DNA from: Papilionanthe hookeriana x Papilionanthe teres
Lineage: Eukaryota > Streptophyta > Magnoliopsida > Asparagales > Orchidaceae
Length of the DNA: 64,000 nt
Direction: 5' to 3'
NCBI GenBank assembly: GCA_022702705.1
Contig: CM040423.1
Coordinates: 119,655,738 to 119,719,737, forward strand
Below, in pieces: positions 34,323 to 47,700 of this stretch; position 1 is the first letter of the stretch; each line of letters starts with the position of its first letter. The notes under the pieces are model-generated. The model was not told the DNA's origin. It ran no database searches and saw only the letters and a list, made by a program, of their open reading frames with translations. The position numbers and the translations under genes were made by a program.

Positions 34323-35058
34323 TCATCTTGCAAATGTGCAAATTCTTTTGCGAGACAGGCTAAAGCATCTGCTTAAAGCATTCTCTTTTCTAGGAATTTT
34401 GTAGATTGTCACATTTGGAATCGTTCCAACAATTGTATGGCATACCTGGAAGTATTGTTCGAGTCTTGGCTTTAAAATTCGTACTCGTCCAGCAATCTGT
34501 TGAATGATTAACCGTGAATCCCCGTAGATGTTGATGTCCGTTATCCCCATTCGAATAGTTAATTCCAATCCCGTTATGAGGGCTTCGTATTCCGCTTCGT
34601 TGTTTGTACACGGTTCCGTCAAGTGGTAGGAGTATCTTAACATCCCCCGCTCCGGTGTTATAAAGATTAGCCCGATTCCCGCCTTACCGGGCACTATCAC
34701 TTGCGATTCTTCGTCTTTGTGTGCTCGAAGATGCTCCGTCGAAATATAATTCCCAACGTCGATCGTCAAGGTCTTCTAGGTTCATTATTTGTTCATCCGG
34801 CGGATCGTCATCGAGAGGAGATTCGGCCGGCAAAGGGTGTGCCGCGAGGAAGTCCGCTAAGACTTGTCCCTTTACGGCACGCGGAGGCACGAAAGTTATA
34901 TCGAATTGCAATAATATCATTGACCATCCGGCAAGTCCGCCGGAAAGTGTTGGACGAGTCATCAAGTATTGCAATCGATTAAACTTCGAGATTAGGTTGA
35001 TCTTATGAGAAAGCATGTAGTGCTCGAGCTTTTGAGCGGCGAAGATCGGGCCAAACAA
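34323..35058 (-). pseudogene. Ogre RNase H tail and additional archaeal-type RNase H (aRH)
   Basis: 35058-34684 carries the end of the classical RNase H/tether (FDITFVPPRAVKGQVLADFLA) and the start of the second RNase H (ELYFDGASS, first Asp). 34769-34323 continues it in another frame: GMLRYSYHLTEPCTNNEAEYEAL (the Glu), INIYGDSRLIIQQI (Asp) and PRKENA. A second RNase H of this type is a hallmark of the Tat lineage. One frame change separates the two halves. Confidence 0.9.
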
Positions 35059-36130
35059 TGCTTTTCAATTGCGGGATACCTTACTTCCGTCGGAAGTAAA
35101 CGACGGCTTAAGTAGTAAAGAGCATTTTCTTTACCCTCATCATCGACTCAGGCTAACAGGGCTCCGAGGAGTCGTCTAGAGCCGCGGTGTAAAGTATCGC
35201 GGACTACACCGAGACTCGGGGCTGCTAAGACGAGGAGGTGTCATTAAATATTGTTTAATGTCTTCGAAGGCCTTCCGGCATTTCTCTTCCCAAATAAATT
35301 TGGCGTCCTTTTTAACTAGTGCCGAGAAAGGCCGACACCTACTCGACGGGTTTGAGATAAAGCGTCGAAGATATGCCAACTTCCTCGAAAAGATCGTAGT
35401 TGTTTTAAGGTTTTGGGAGGCGGCATTTCTAAGATGGCTTTAGTCTTCTCGGGTCGATTTCAATTCCACGATGTCGGACAACGAATCCTAAGAATTTCCC
35501 GGAGGTGACGCCGAAGGCGCATTTTAAGGGATTCATCTTAAGGTTAAATTGTCTTAATCGTTCGAAAACAATTCTCAAATCATACGAGTGGTTTTCCTTT
35601 ACTTTGCTTTTGATGACGACATCGTCCACGTAGCACTCGACTTGATTGTGGATGAGATCATCAAAAATTCTTGTCATTGCTCTTTGGTAAGTTGCTCCTG
35701 CGTTCTTCGAGTCCGAATGGCATCACCGTGTAGCACAATACTCCGATCGGCGTTCGAATGCCGTAAGCTTTTCATCTTCCGGAGCCATTTTTATCCGGTT
35801 GTATCCTCGAAGATCCATCCATGAATGAGAACATTTCATGTGTCGAAGCAATATCGATCATCGTTCTGGAATTGGTAGAGGAATTCATCTTTTGGACATG
35901 CCTTGTTTAAATCTCTAAAGTCCACACAAATTCCGATCCGACCATTCTTCTTTCCGACCGGCACCACATTGAGCTAACCGTGTCGGGTATTGTTCTTCAC
36001 GGACAAATTTAGCGTCTATTAGCTTTTTAACTTCGGCTATGACTTGTTGTTCGATTTCCGGACGCATTCTTCCGGGACCTTGTCCGATCGGAAGCAGTAG
36101 GATCCACTCCTAACTTATGGATCGCAACCT
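35059..36130 (-). pseudogene. Ogre reverse transcriptase and classical RNase H start, in several frames
   Basis: The polymerase active site YVDDVVIKSK is at 35632-35603 within the open piece 35677-35429, which also shows NPLKCAFGVTSGKFLGF. Upstream, RT fingers are readable around 36100-35690 (PEIEQQVIAEVKKLIDAKFVREE; a WMDLRGYNRIKMAPEDE-like stretch), with frame changes. Downstream, 35379-35176 has FSALVKKDAKFIWEEKCRKAFEDIK, the start of the classical RNase H. Confidence 0.88.
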
Positions 36131-36752
36131 CCGGGGCTAATCCCGGCATTTCATCGTAGCTCCAAGCAAAACAAGTCTTTAAATTCCATTAATAACTTGA
36201 TTATTTCTTCGGAGTCTTCTTTATTGAGTAAGGAGCTAACAAAGGTAGGTCTAGGATCTTTGCTTAGTACCTAAGTTAACTTCCGTTAACTCATCTATTG
36301 TGGATTTAATTTCTTCTTCGAATTCGGTGGAGCGTCTCCAATTTGTAAATCTTCGAGTTCGTCCGTAGTTTCCATGCGAGCTTTCATTGGATTTGCAAGT
36401 GACAACCAAGCAAAATTCGGTATCGTCAACCGACCCTACCGTGCCGAATCCGAGTCCATACTTTGAATTGGGAGGACGGCGGAGTTATTCCATAACTTTT
36501 CAAAATGTTGTGATTGGCCTTTTGTCCATTGTCGAGGTAAGAAACCACGTTGAATTAAATTTTGAACACGGGGAGAGTACCACTCAAAAGGTAATTCCAT
36601 TAATTCCGATGAAGTGACATCTTCGAATTGTACATTATTTTCGGCTTTGGAGGAAGAAGCACCACGGTAGAATTTGATCGGCTTTGCACCGTCACTACGT
36701 ACCTCTTTGACCTCCATACCCTCGATCTTATTAGAATGGATCGGAGTTAGGG
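36131..36752 (-). other. Ogre protease-RT linker region
   Basis: An open piece at 36789-36436 encodes a charged linker (LPFEWYSPRVQNLIQRGF and others). In Ogre elements an intron can separate protease from RT; I could not fix donor and acceptor sites here. Confidence 0.45.
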
Positions 36753-37512
36753 TCATAGTATGTACGTAGTGGTTAATCTTCTCGTACATTGATTTGTATT
36801 CTTCGTTCTTTTCATCTTCGAGGAGATCTTGTATTGCGGCTTCTTTCGACTTATTGTTGCCGCTTCTTGCTTGATTTCTTTTTCCTCTTCAGAACTATCT
36901 TCCCAATCAACATTGATGGCTGGTTTCTTCTGTCCAATTGTCCTAGTGTCTCTACCATGGCCTCGTCCCCGGCCTCGACCTCGGATGCGAGTTGTGGAGA
37001 AACCTTCACCATCTCGCCGGAAGGGAGTGGTGAGTGACTGTTGGACTAGAACTTCAGGTTCTTCGTTGTCTCGAACTTTCTTTGCTTCATTTGTTATGAT
37101 ATCTCTGGAGAAGATTGTTTTCTTTGGCGGTGCATAATAAGCTGCATCTTCATGGACTCCAATCTCATGTACGGAGAATGGTTGTAAGTCACCTTTGATG
37201 CACCGTTCCCCTCCATCGTAGTACTTGATGCACTGGTGTAGAGATGATGGTACCATCCTCGTTTTCATGTATCCATGGTCGGCCCAAGTAGAGCGTTGAA
37301 CGACGTTTCGAATCGATTATATGAAATTTTGCGGTTGTCTTTGCTAAATCACCGGTCTTCATCGGTAGCGTTATTGACCCGAGGGCTCTTTCTCCTTTAC
37401 GGTTGAATCCTCTTAATAACATTTTGTCGGCCTCGAGCTCACGAGCATCAATTTCCAAGTATGCTAGTGTTCGAAGACTCATTATATTGATTGATGCTCC
37501 TGGATCCACCAA
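36753..37512 (-). pseudogene. Ogre aspartic protease
   Basis: The protease cleaves the polyprotein. The active-site region reads VDPGASINIMSLRTL at 37509-37465 (D-S/P-G-A, Asp in the usual place but Pro instead of Ser/Thr), then GSITLPM and LYLGRPWIHE. It continues in another frame from 37268 with SLHQCIKYYDGGE...FSVHEIGVHEDAAYYAPPKK, then an arginine/glycine-rich stretch (RGRGRGRGHGRD) and an acidic part. Confidence 0.85.
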
Positions 37513-38578
37513 AACTGCGAGAGCGTAAACTTCCCAATTGTAATCGAAATGTACAACGGTCGGTTGTGATCCGCCGTCCCAAGTAGTAGGTCATTGTACG
37601 TGAAGGTAACACCTCGTCGTTCCTTTAACGAGCAAACCTCATCTAAGGAATCTCCGGCCATTTGAGCTAAGTAAATTTCCGGATCAAGTAAGGCCTCGAT
37701 CGAGCTTCTCTCATTTCCTTTGATAAGATGAGAGCATCGTAGATGCTCGGCTTGGCCGGTAGTTTCCTAAGATGGGCTAGCACGTTGTAGTCCACTTTGT
37801 TCTCCCGCGTCTCGGCTTCTTCTCGAATGGGTATTTCTTCCGCCGGGGTTGGTTCTTCTTGAACAACCACCCGCTTTCCTTTGTCTTTTGGACCCATTCT
37901 CGGAGGTAGAACTCTTCCACTTTTCAAGTTGACTTCGTAATTTCTTCGAATCTAGTGTTGAGTTTGCTTCGGTGTCTCCTCCCGAATCGGAATGACGGGC
38001 TCTTCCGGATTATCTTCAAAATCCGAAGGCTCTAACTCTATCGTAACCGGAGCTCCTCGAAACTCGCGATATAGATCCGTTGCTTGTTGAACTCTCGTAG
38101 CCTCCTTGATGGATGCCTTCTTCGTCATTGTGATCGTTGAGATCATGTATGATTTGAGAATTGTTGTTGGTATCGAAATCGACGCCCGGATTGTCGCTAG
38201 TTACGTAATCGTTAGACACAGTCAAAACGTAGCCAACGCCATCACCCTTATCATTATATGATCCCACCGAAGTGAGCAGATAATCATACAAAATCAGAGG
38301 TTCGAGGGATTTCTTCCCCGAATCGGAAACAACTATCCTAGGATAAGCAGCCCCTAGTCTAGCCTTAGGAGTCTCAGTCCCCTCTTCTTCGTCAATTTTC
38401 TTCTTCTCTTCGATTTTCTCCTATCGAGGTGGTTCTTCTATCGCAAGTGATAGTACCGGCTTAACAGGTCTCGAACTCTGAATTGAAGCTCGCACCGAAG
38501 CGGTTCGGATGTTGTCTAAAATCTTCTTCGAAGATCTCGTCCGAGCGGTAGTCCATCCATCATCGGTTGCATAGGGAT
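37513..38578 (-). pseudogene. Ogre gag-protease linker, low-complexity charged region
   Basis: Open pieces at 37927-37667, 38146-37952, 38291-38016 and 38750-38421 encode acidic, proline-rich sequence and a conserved-looking NVLAHLRKLPAKPSIYDAL block. No enzyme domain. Confidence 0.6.
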
Positions 38579-39721
38579 CTATCGGAATGACGGGATCGGT
38601 TGAGATAACATCGACGGAACCTCCTTTCGGGGTTCCTTCATGTACTCCTTCGGGATTGTTATATTTCCTTTCCGAAGGTTGTCGTTGAGCCAACTTTTGA
38701 AGGTAATGCGGTCTTCTATCTTGTGCCCAAGCATCCGATGGTAGGGGCAAAAGTTGGGATCACCTTTCTTGTTGACTTCCTCCGGTCTTTTAGGCTCCGG
38801 CACTGGAAATCTGGAGTTTTCATTAAGCTACGGAACATCTTTGGTATCGCTTCATTTTTGAACGGATATTCTCTCGCTCGAAGCTCCCTCAATGTACGTT
38901 GCGGACGAGACGGTTGTTCATACCTGCGGAGACGACCGATAGCCTGGACCGGGTTGCTTGGTAATTTTGTTGTGGTTGCTCTGCGGCCGTTACGGTGGTA
39001 TTTGCATCGGTTGTTTGCCTTTGTCAATCGCTCGCAACGACCCCGCATTTCTTTTCGAAAGTCTTCACCGGCTTCCGCTTGTCCGTCTTGTCGGCAAAAC
39101 TTAATTGCTTCGCCTCTTCTTGCAAGCTTCCGGCCTTGCTTAACAACTTCTCAAAAGTCTTAATAGTGAATCCCTTGAGGAGAAGTGCTATCGGGCCGTG
39201 AATGCTTTTAAGCAAGATGCCGACCGCATGTTGTTCTTGCAGCTTGTGGTTCACACTTCATGCTTAAATTCCTCCATCGAAGTATGTAATCCACTAGAGT
39301 TTCATTCGGCCTTTGCTTCTCTACCACTAAATCACCTATAGTGATGTGGTGCCGAGCTCCGCAAATCGCTTAATGAAAAGACTCTCTAGCTACGAGAATG
39401 TCTTCACGAACCGTTGGGTAATTCCGCATACCGGTCGAAGGCGATTCCCGACGGATTACTAACGAACCGTCGGAAGAGTAGCGCATCGCTCCCGCCGGCA
39501 TTGCAACAACCGGCACGAAAGTGTGCAACATGCCGGCCGGGGTTCCTGGCTCCGTCGAAGGTCTTAAACAGAGGTGGTACGAAGCCTTTCGGGTATTGGA
39601 CAGCGTCGAATTCTTCTGGGTAAGGTCTACCCGTCCGAATGGATATCCCGCTCTTCGATTGTGCTAGGGCTTCTCGCACCTGCTGCTCTACCAAGTTCTT
39701 GATATCCTTTTTAGGGATCAT
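38579..39721 (-). pseudogene. Ogre gag: capsid and zinc-knuckle-like region
   Basis: 39721-39404 carries the Tat-type capsid start (YPKGFVPPLFKTFDG..NPGRHVAHFRAGCCNAG). 39254-39024 reads LLKGFTIKTFEKLLSKAG, and 38803-38579 has FCPYHRMLGHKIEDRITFKSWL, the Tat-type zinc-binding C..H..GH block in which the last ligand is changed. Several frame changes lie between these blocks. Confidence 0.85.
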
Positions 39722-39853
39722 ACTTTCGTGCTCGTATCCTTCTACTGGTCATCCCCATTGACGGATGTAATCTCCTTTCCTCCGTCTACGATGTGAATGA
39801 CCTCCGGGGTGTCTCTCTATGTGGTTGTACTTGACTTTGGAGAGTGGCTAGAG

Positions 39854-41352
39854 CTATGGCCATCTCTTCCATCCTCTTCGCCATTTGAGCGATCGTATCG
39901 TCCTTTTCCTCGAAGCCGTCTCTTCATCGGCTCCGGCTCCTCTCTTCTGCAATGCGGGAGCACCTTGAGAGGCCGATGAAGCTCGTGTCTCAACCATGTT
40001 GATTTCCGCATATTCATTGTCCATGAATTCCGATGAGTCGATCTCATCTCCGAACTTTTCTTCTCTTTCTTTTGCCAACCGTCGGATGTCGGTTCTCAAC
40101 TTTTCCATGGCATCTTCTAGCGGAGCTTTATGTGTATCTTTGTGGTTGTCATGCGATGGTTGCCGGGTCCTTTTTTCACGAGTCCCCTTCATCGCAAGTA
40201 GCACTTTCTTCGCATTCCGGCCTCCCGGCAAGACTTTCTTTCTCGGGCTGCCGTTTCAATCTCAATCGCCCCGTAGTGGGACGCCATACCATCCTTCTAG
40301 CAGCAGAAGGTCTAGGACCAGATGGTCTATCGGCCAAATGCTGGAAGGTGGTATCCTCCCTAATCTGTAACCCTGATACTACGACAGGCGGGCTAGCCTT
40401 CATTCTCTTGCTTGGCTTTTCTATCATGACGGCGGGTTCTACTCGAGGCCCAAGACGGGATTTGACCGGCACCCGCCCTATCCTTCGTAGAATTTCCGAC
40501 ACGGGGCAGTTTTCCTTCCTTGCTAGCTTTTCTACCAAAGTTTGCAGTCGAGCAAACGGCGTAGTTCTGGTTCTTTTCTTGCGGCTATCGTTGTAGTATG
40601 CGGGCCGAGGTAATGTGGCAGCAATCTTGCGAACATTCTCCTCATCCTCTGCGGCGGAGAGGGGATGGAACCTGCTTCCTCCCAAAAGTGGTATGTAGTC
40701 GAGCGATGGTGTATATTCGGTAACGGTGTATATTCGGCAACTCCGGAATTTCCTCCGGAAGGCAATCTCGGCAGCTTCGGCTTCCCCGGCGATCCTTCTA
40801 TTTTTATTTCTTCTTTAGGTCTTTGTCGGCGACGGAATCCTCGAACCGGACCCGATTTCGAAAACGAAGGTCTTACGAGAAGATCCGTACCCTCCACGCG
40901 TAACGAGTTTACCATAGTTCGGATTTCTTTCCCCTTTGATTTGGCGAAGTCGGGGTAGGTGCGAAACAACTAGACCGGTGGGGGTAGTAAGAACGGTCCT
41001 CCTGCGGACGGCAGTACTCCTCCTAGTCGGGACCCTTTGCGGGGAGGAAACTCTTGGGTCGACCTAAGGTTGAACTCGAGCGGTGGCTCCTCGGCTTCGG
41101 ATACCTTGTTCGTCGCTGCAAAGAGGGAGACGTCGGTGACCTTGACGTTCGTGTTTTCAAATCCCCGTCCAAATCGGATGATCCCATTGTCGGGCAGCTC
41201 ATCCTTATAGACGGCGAAGTCCGATCCGTTGGTGAAGGAGAAAATCGGCTTCGGGGCTTCCATTTCGCAAGGTAGATTCGGTCGTCGAGTCCCAAGTTAT
41301 GCTTCTTTTCTTTAGGACGAAAAGAAAGGAATCGAAAAGAGTCCGAACTCAT
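39854..41352 (-). pseudogene. Ogre gag N-terminal / ORF1 region
   Basis: The likely first ATG is at 41352-41350 (MSSDSFRFLSFRPKEKK). The frame shifts near 41263 to a stretch MEAPKPIFSFTNGSDFAVYKDELPD, then 40969-40532 (SLRVEGTDLLVRPSF), 40685-40176 (ARLQTLVEKLARKENCPVSEI) and 40231-39854 (predicted coiled-coil LEDAMEKLRTDIRRLAKEREE). The content agrees with the extra ORF1/extended gag N-terminus of Ogre elements; no enzymatic motif. Confidence 0.7.
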
Positions 41353-41769
41353 TTTTGTTCATGTATTTATAAGAAAGAATCATTTGTTAAAAGAATCACT
41401 TATTAGAGGGTTTGTTTATTTAGAACGGAATGTTCAAAGGTGTAGAGAAGGTAAGGAATCCGATTCAGAGTTGGAAAGGGAAAGAAAGTCTTAAGCAAGA
41501 CTTCTCGACTCGAAGGATCACACCTAAACTAACACCTATCGGGGGTCCACCCCACCTCGGAAATGAGGTAAAAGGATCTCGGAACCTCTCTGTTTAGGGG
41601 TGTCTAAACAGTGGCTCCTAAATCCGAGAGAATGTTGGCTATACTCATTCAAGATAGAAATGAACATAGTATTCTAACGGAAAGAAGGGTAGTTTGATCC
41701 ACTAAGGACATGAATGCACTACCGATTTTTGAAAGCAGAATTATTTGATTATAATGGAGAGAGGAATTC
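41353..41769 (-). other. Ogre 5' untranslated leader
   Basis: About 420 bases between the PBS and the first gag ATG on the minus strand. No open frame of note. Confidence 0.6.
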
Positions 41770-41787
41770 TCCCCAGCGGAGTCGCCA
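41770..41787 (-). promoter_or_regulatory. Primer-binding site of the Ogre-type element, tRNA-Arg type
   Basis: On the minus strand TGGCGACTCCGCTGGGGA, five bases inside the 5' LTR. It fits a tRNA ending ...GGAGTCGCCA; Ogre elements use tRNA-Arg primers, and the acceptor-stem sequence agrees with a plant tRNA-Arg. The exact isoacceptor was not checked. Confidence 0.8.
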
Positions 41788-41792
41788 GAAGT

Positions 41793-44700
41793 TGTCGGCA
41801 TATTTTAGGTTGTATTGTATTTTAAAAGGGGGTCGCCTAACAGAAGTTGTCGGCGAATTTAAATTTTAAATTTGATTTAAATATATATATAATTTAGAAA
41901 GTAGTATTTGGCTTTGAAAATAATTTTTTAAATTTGAAAGTTTTAAGATATGAGATTAAACCGATCTCACATCCCAAATAGTTTATATAAACGAGCACCG
42001 CACCACAAACCGTGTATCTATCCCTAAAGATAGACACACTGCTTGAGGGTGGGGCTCGATCAAATAAACTAGAAGTTTTGTGACATCCGTTTGGTCCGCG
42101 AACCAATTTTATAAGCCGACAAATTCCCCGCTTAATATGAAAGTATCAAACAGGGTTTATATTACTCGGGTTCTTTAAAATTCCCTATAAGGGCAAGCCC
42201 CTATAGTTAATTACATCTTAAGTGACGGGAATCACCTAAGAAAACTCTCGATAATAATCAATAACTCGCTTTCAAGAATTTCAAAGTTTAAGGTTTTCAA
42301 AGATTGAATTTTGGAACTTCAATAGGGAATGGATCAAATTTTGGAACATTTTGTTTTGTGAATCCAAAGGAAGAAAGGTAGGAGAAATCACTGATTCGAA
42401 GTGAACTTCGGTAATTTCCCGACTATCCTATCGTTTGGCTTGAGTTTAGGAAAGTCCTAATACTTATTTAAATGTTTTGATCTTGCCAATTTTAATTAAT
42501 TAGGGCTTATATTTGTATGATAAAATCAAACAAATAGCTCTAGAAGATGTGAGGGTTTATTGTCGTATCGGACGACTACCTCGGAATCCTAAGACCGGTT
42601 AGGGCTGAATTTGCATAAAATGATTATGCAAGTGCCTAACGAAAAGGTTGAGGATTTATGTTGCACTAGGCAAACTACCTCGAAGTCCTATGGCGTTGTT
42701 ATTTAATTCTAGGAAAATTTTGATGAAATAGGTTCAAGTTTTGCTGACGACGATGGCCGTGCTGCCCACCATGCTCCAAGCTCCTGGTTGTTGCAGATGT
42801 TTAGTTTTAGAAATCATAAATCAGGGGATGAGAAAAGTGTTTTGGTTTAGAGAAGTCTTAATTTTCCAAGTGTTCTTGTATTTTGATTAAAACAAATCTT
42901 AAAGTTGATTATAACGACACCGGTTAAGATCCCACGGTTCCATCCTTCCGGCATCATTATTTTTATCGGATTCACTTACCCGTATGAATTTGCTAAACTC
43001 AACCGAATGAGTTCCACACTTTCATTTAGACCGTGGGAAATCCCGTTAGCAACACGTAGGTTACATCATCCGAGGTATTCCCGATCATCCAACAGGACGT
43101 TTTAATTTAGTTGCAATTGTAGTTTTGTGTTCCGGTTGTGATTAAATTTTGAGTTGTTTTATATTTTGAAATGTTGTGGCGGTGAATTTTATCTTGCAAT
43201 GACTTTTAACTTAGTTTTGGTTTCGGCTTTAGGGACTATCCTAAAGGTGTGGGTTTTCATGCAACAGTTGTTTTATCATGCAAGAAAAGTAAGTGCAATG
43301 CAGTTAAGTAAATTGCAATAATGTAAATTGCAAGAAAGTAAATTGCAATAAAATGAAAGCGTACCTGGAGGGTCTTCCCGTCACCCCAAGCTGCACTTAA
43401 AACACAATTAGAATATTTAAACAAGTTCCTAGGTAGAGCTAAGGTAAGGGTTATGGTTTTCTACCAAATTCCTAATCCTATAGCTAGTCATCTCCTATGA
43501 CGTCTAGGTTCTTCGTGTTTTTGTTTGAGGACGATTTTCTTCATCAAAGGACAATTAAGTCCAATTGTTCTTATAAATATCCTATCATATTGAGGAAGTG
43601 CTTAAGAAGAATCTTAAACATCTTTTCAATATTTTCAGGATTGTTTTAAGTCCAAATGAATTTAATTATATAAATGAATCGATCGTCCGAGGTATTCAAG
43701 TCTTGCTCAGTGAACTAGGACATTTGAATATCCTATAAAGTGAAGTAACATTTCATTTAATGTTCTATTTAGGAGTTATGATGACTAAAGCATTTGAGGG
43801 CAAATTGGTGTTCGGATGGTTTGTGATTTAGTTTAATTTCAATTAATGAGTTTAAATTTGGAATAAGTGTTCAAGTTCGCTTTATATTTAATTTCTTTCT
43901 GTTTTAGGTGATGTTATATTTAATTCAATTTAATTTAATTTAATTGAGTTTTAATTTAATTTAATTCAATTTAATTTGATTTGATGTTTAATTAATTTGA
44001 TTTGATTTAATTTAATTTAATTATTTAATTTAATTTAATTTAATTGTTTAATTTAATTTAATTTAATTTAAATTTAATTTAATTTAATTTAATTTAATTT
44101 AATTTAATTTAATTTAATTTAATTGATTTAATTTAATTTTAATTTAATTTAATTTAATCCAATTTAATTTACTTAATTTAATTTAATTTTTAATTTAGTT
44201 TTATCTTTAATTTTAATTGAAATTTTTGAAAGAGTTTAATAATTTAATTTTAGTTTAATGATTAAGTCTTTTAATATTTTGAATTTGAATTATCATTTTA
44301 ATTAAGAGTTGAATATTAATGAGATGATTAATTTAGGGATTTTTAAATTAAAGAATAAATCTCTTCCTAATAAATATCCCTATTTTAATAATTCCAATTT
44401 TATTATTCTTCCAAATTTAATCCATTATTTAATTAAAGTTTAATCATTTTGAAATTATTTAATGGGTTTCTACCCTTTAATTATTTAAATTTCAATCATC
44501 CAAACCAGATTAAGATCAAATATTTTACTTGTTGATTTTTTATTAAACCTAAAGTTTTAATTAAGGGTTAAAAGTTTAATTACCATTTTACCCCTTAAGC
44601 TTAATAATTTCATAACTCACTAAATTGAACTTAAATGAACTTGAAGTTTTTATGTGACTTCACTCACATGTCAATAAAGACATGAGAGGAGAAAATGTGA

Positions 44701-47700
44701 TTTTTCTGTATTTAATTTATTTATATAATTATTTTGATGGAAAATAGAGATTTTCAAGGAAAATTTGACAACATGACCAAAGGAAAGTTTCTGTCCTTAA
44801 GAAAATTAGGGGACATTCCTAATGACCAGAGAAGCACTTGGACCAATTTTGGTGATTTTTTGAATTATATTATTTTTATTATAATTATTTTAAGTTTTGG
44901 AGTGTTAATTAATTTAAAAATAAAATAAATGTTGAAAAATGGGTTTTATATTTTTCAAAAATCTCTCTGATATCAAGGAAACCAGAGAAACAAATTTTGC
45001 AATTTTCTGATTTTTCTATGATTTATAATAATTATTTTAGTGAAAATGCTAGAAAATACATTTTTTTTTAATTTTAAAATTACCCTAGGGCTTTAAAATT
45101 CAATATTTCACTAAATAGACCTAGGAAAAATGTGGGATTTGCTCCTAAGTGATTAAAATTCAAAATGTGACATTTTGGTGAATTTTATTATTTTTGTGAT
45201 TTTTATTATTTTTTAATTATTAAAAATATTAAAATATTATTAAAAATCAACTTTTTTAGAAAATTGAAATTTTAATTTTCTTAGGTTCCCCTGATATCAG
45301 AGAGGCTCCAAAACCAATTTGGTGAATTTTTGAAAAGTATTTTAAAAGTTATGAATTTTTAAAGTTTAAAATGGCTAAGCTGACTTAATCAACCCAATTA
45401 GTGGGGCTAACCAAGTCCAATTGACCTCAAATTTTTATGGTGGATTCCTCTAATCCTAAAGGTCAGTGGAGAATTGATTTCAAGTCAATTTGATACCCGG
45501 TTAACTCTAATTAATTAAAGACCTATTTTGGGTGTTTAAGTCAATTAGGGTTGTTTTGAATGAACTAAGCCAAAATCTATTTTTCCTAGGGTTCTCTGGT
45601 CATAAGGAACATCAACAAATTTTCCTAGAATTTATTTCACAACATGCTATTTACTGGAATTAAAATACTCAAAACGAGTGACTCGAACTTGAAAAATCAA
45701 GAACTCTTCATAGGGATGGCCTCGACTTTGGAAAATTCAGGGAATGTTCCCAAATTCGGAGGCTTCAAAAGCCCTATGGTCTCATGCCATGGTGAATTGT
45801 ATACATGCATGGAGAATTAAAAGTATGCAGAGAGTAAATAAATTATAAAAAATAAAATACTTGATGAAATTAAATGATTTCTTTTCCACATTATTCTCCT
45901 CTGTTCAATGAGCAAGAGGGTATTTTTATTTTATTTTTATGATTTTTCTACACAAAGATATGGATTTTTGAAGTTTCTGATATTTAATAAATACATTAAA
46001 TACCCTATTTATCTACTTATCCACGCGGCGCCAGCGAAACATCGGCGACTCCGAAGGGGTACGTGTCACGCCGTGATTGGGCGCCGCCATCCGAGTCGCC
46101 AGCCGCGGCCCCGCGGTTCTCGCACCATTTCTCGGTCCGACGCCATCTGAGCCGTTCGTCCGCGCGTGTATTGAATGGACGGCATCCGTTCATCGTCCCC
46201 AAGTGTTCTCACCCGAGAGCCGTCCACACTAAATCCCTAAGATCTCACTCGATTCTCAATGGATTTTTACGTTCTTATACTCTATGGATTCGTCTTGAAG
46301 AGACGAACGCATCCATACGGTTAACATGCATTGAAACTAAGGCATTTGAAATAGAGAATCTTCAGAAGCTCGGGATGAAGAGTTAGCTCATACCTTGGCT
46401 CAGAGAAGTGTGGCTTCAATCTGAGAGTTGTTGCACCTTCGATTGGGTCCTAGCAAGCTCCAGATGAAGTCTCCTGGTCTGGTGAATTGTCTGGATATGA
46501 TTTCGACCAAGCCCGATCACAAAGCTTGGAGGCTGGAGCAACTGGGTGGTCTGGAGATGGGGCTTTTGATGGTGGACACCTTCCCTTGGTCTGGTGAAGG
46601 TGTAGAGCCAACCAATTTGGGGATTGGCTCACTGTGGAGAAGTGTCCTGGTTTTGGGTAGAATTTCAACTCCGAAATCGAGCTTACAGAGGAGAAATGGC
46701 AGGGGATTTCACTTGGGGATCAAGTGTTCTAAAGGTGGAGAAGGGTCCGGAACAATTTTGGCGTAGTTTTGGCAAGGTTTATGCTTAGCTCCCCTCATGG
46801 TCGAGAGGGGTGGAGTTTAAATAGAGCTGGTCGGGAGGCCTCCCGGGGGAGTTAGGGCTTGGGATCAGCCGCTTCGGTGAGGAGAAGATCGGCCATGGTG
46901 ACCACTAGGGATGGGGCGACTCGGCAAGTGAGAATTTCAATGTTAGCTCACATGTGAGCTCTCGGCCATGGTGTTTTCCGGCGGCCTGGTGGCCGGCGGC
47001 CGAGCATGGGTCACCCTCGAGGTCGGGTTGGTCGGGGCTGGAGGTTTGTGCAATCAATCGGCCATGGACATGTGTAAAGGCTTTGATCCAAAGTGGAATG
47101 GGGCATGGCTAAATTTGAACCTAAATGGGTCAACCCACCCATTTGGGCTAGGTGCACCACCCAAGGCCTCGGTTTTGGCTGAGGGAAAAGTGATTTGGCT
47201 CGAGCATAATCGGTAGGGTCAAGTCACCATCCAAGCACGATTAGGCTTAAGCATGGTTTAGTGGAATCATGGAAGTGGTTAATCACCTTTAGGAATTAAG
47301 GAAAGAGCCTCCTCCTTTTGCCCAAAATGGCATGGTGACATGTAAAGAGGCTCTCATGGCTTGCATATGGCTTGTGCATGGCTCCATGGCTCCATTTGGC
47401 TTGGGAAAAGGTTTGGTCAATTTCATAAAAAAGGATTTTAAGGATTTTGGATAATTTGGTGGAAATTTGGATGAAGCTTCATTTAGAATTATTTGATGAT
47501 TGGTTTAGGATTTAGGGATGATTTTAATTGAAAATATGATGAGGGGAAATGTCATGTGGGCTTTAGGATGGTTTGGATTTTTTAAAATTTAATGAAGATG
47601 GGCTTTTAAGAAGGTTTAAGGGAAGTGGGCTTTTAAGTTTAAAAATGAATTTATGGATGGGAATTTTGTAAAGAGGTTGGGCCAAATAATTGTTGAGTTT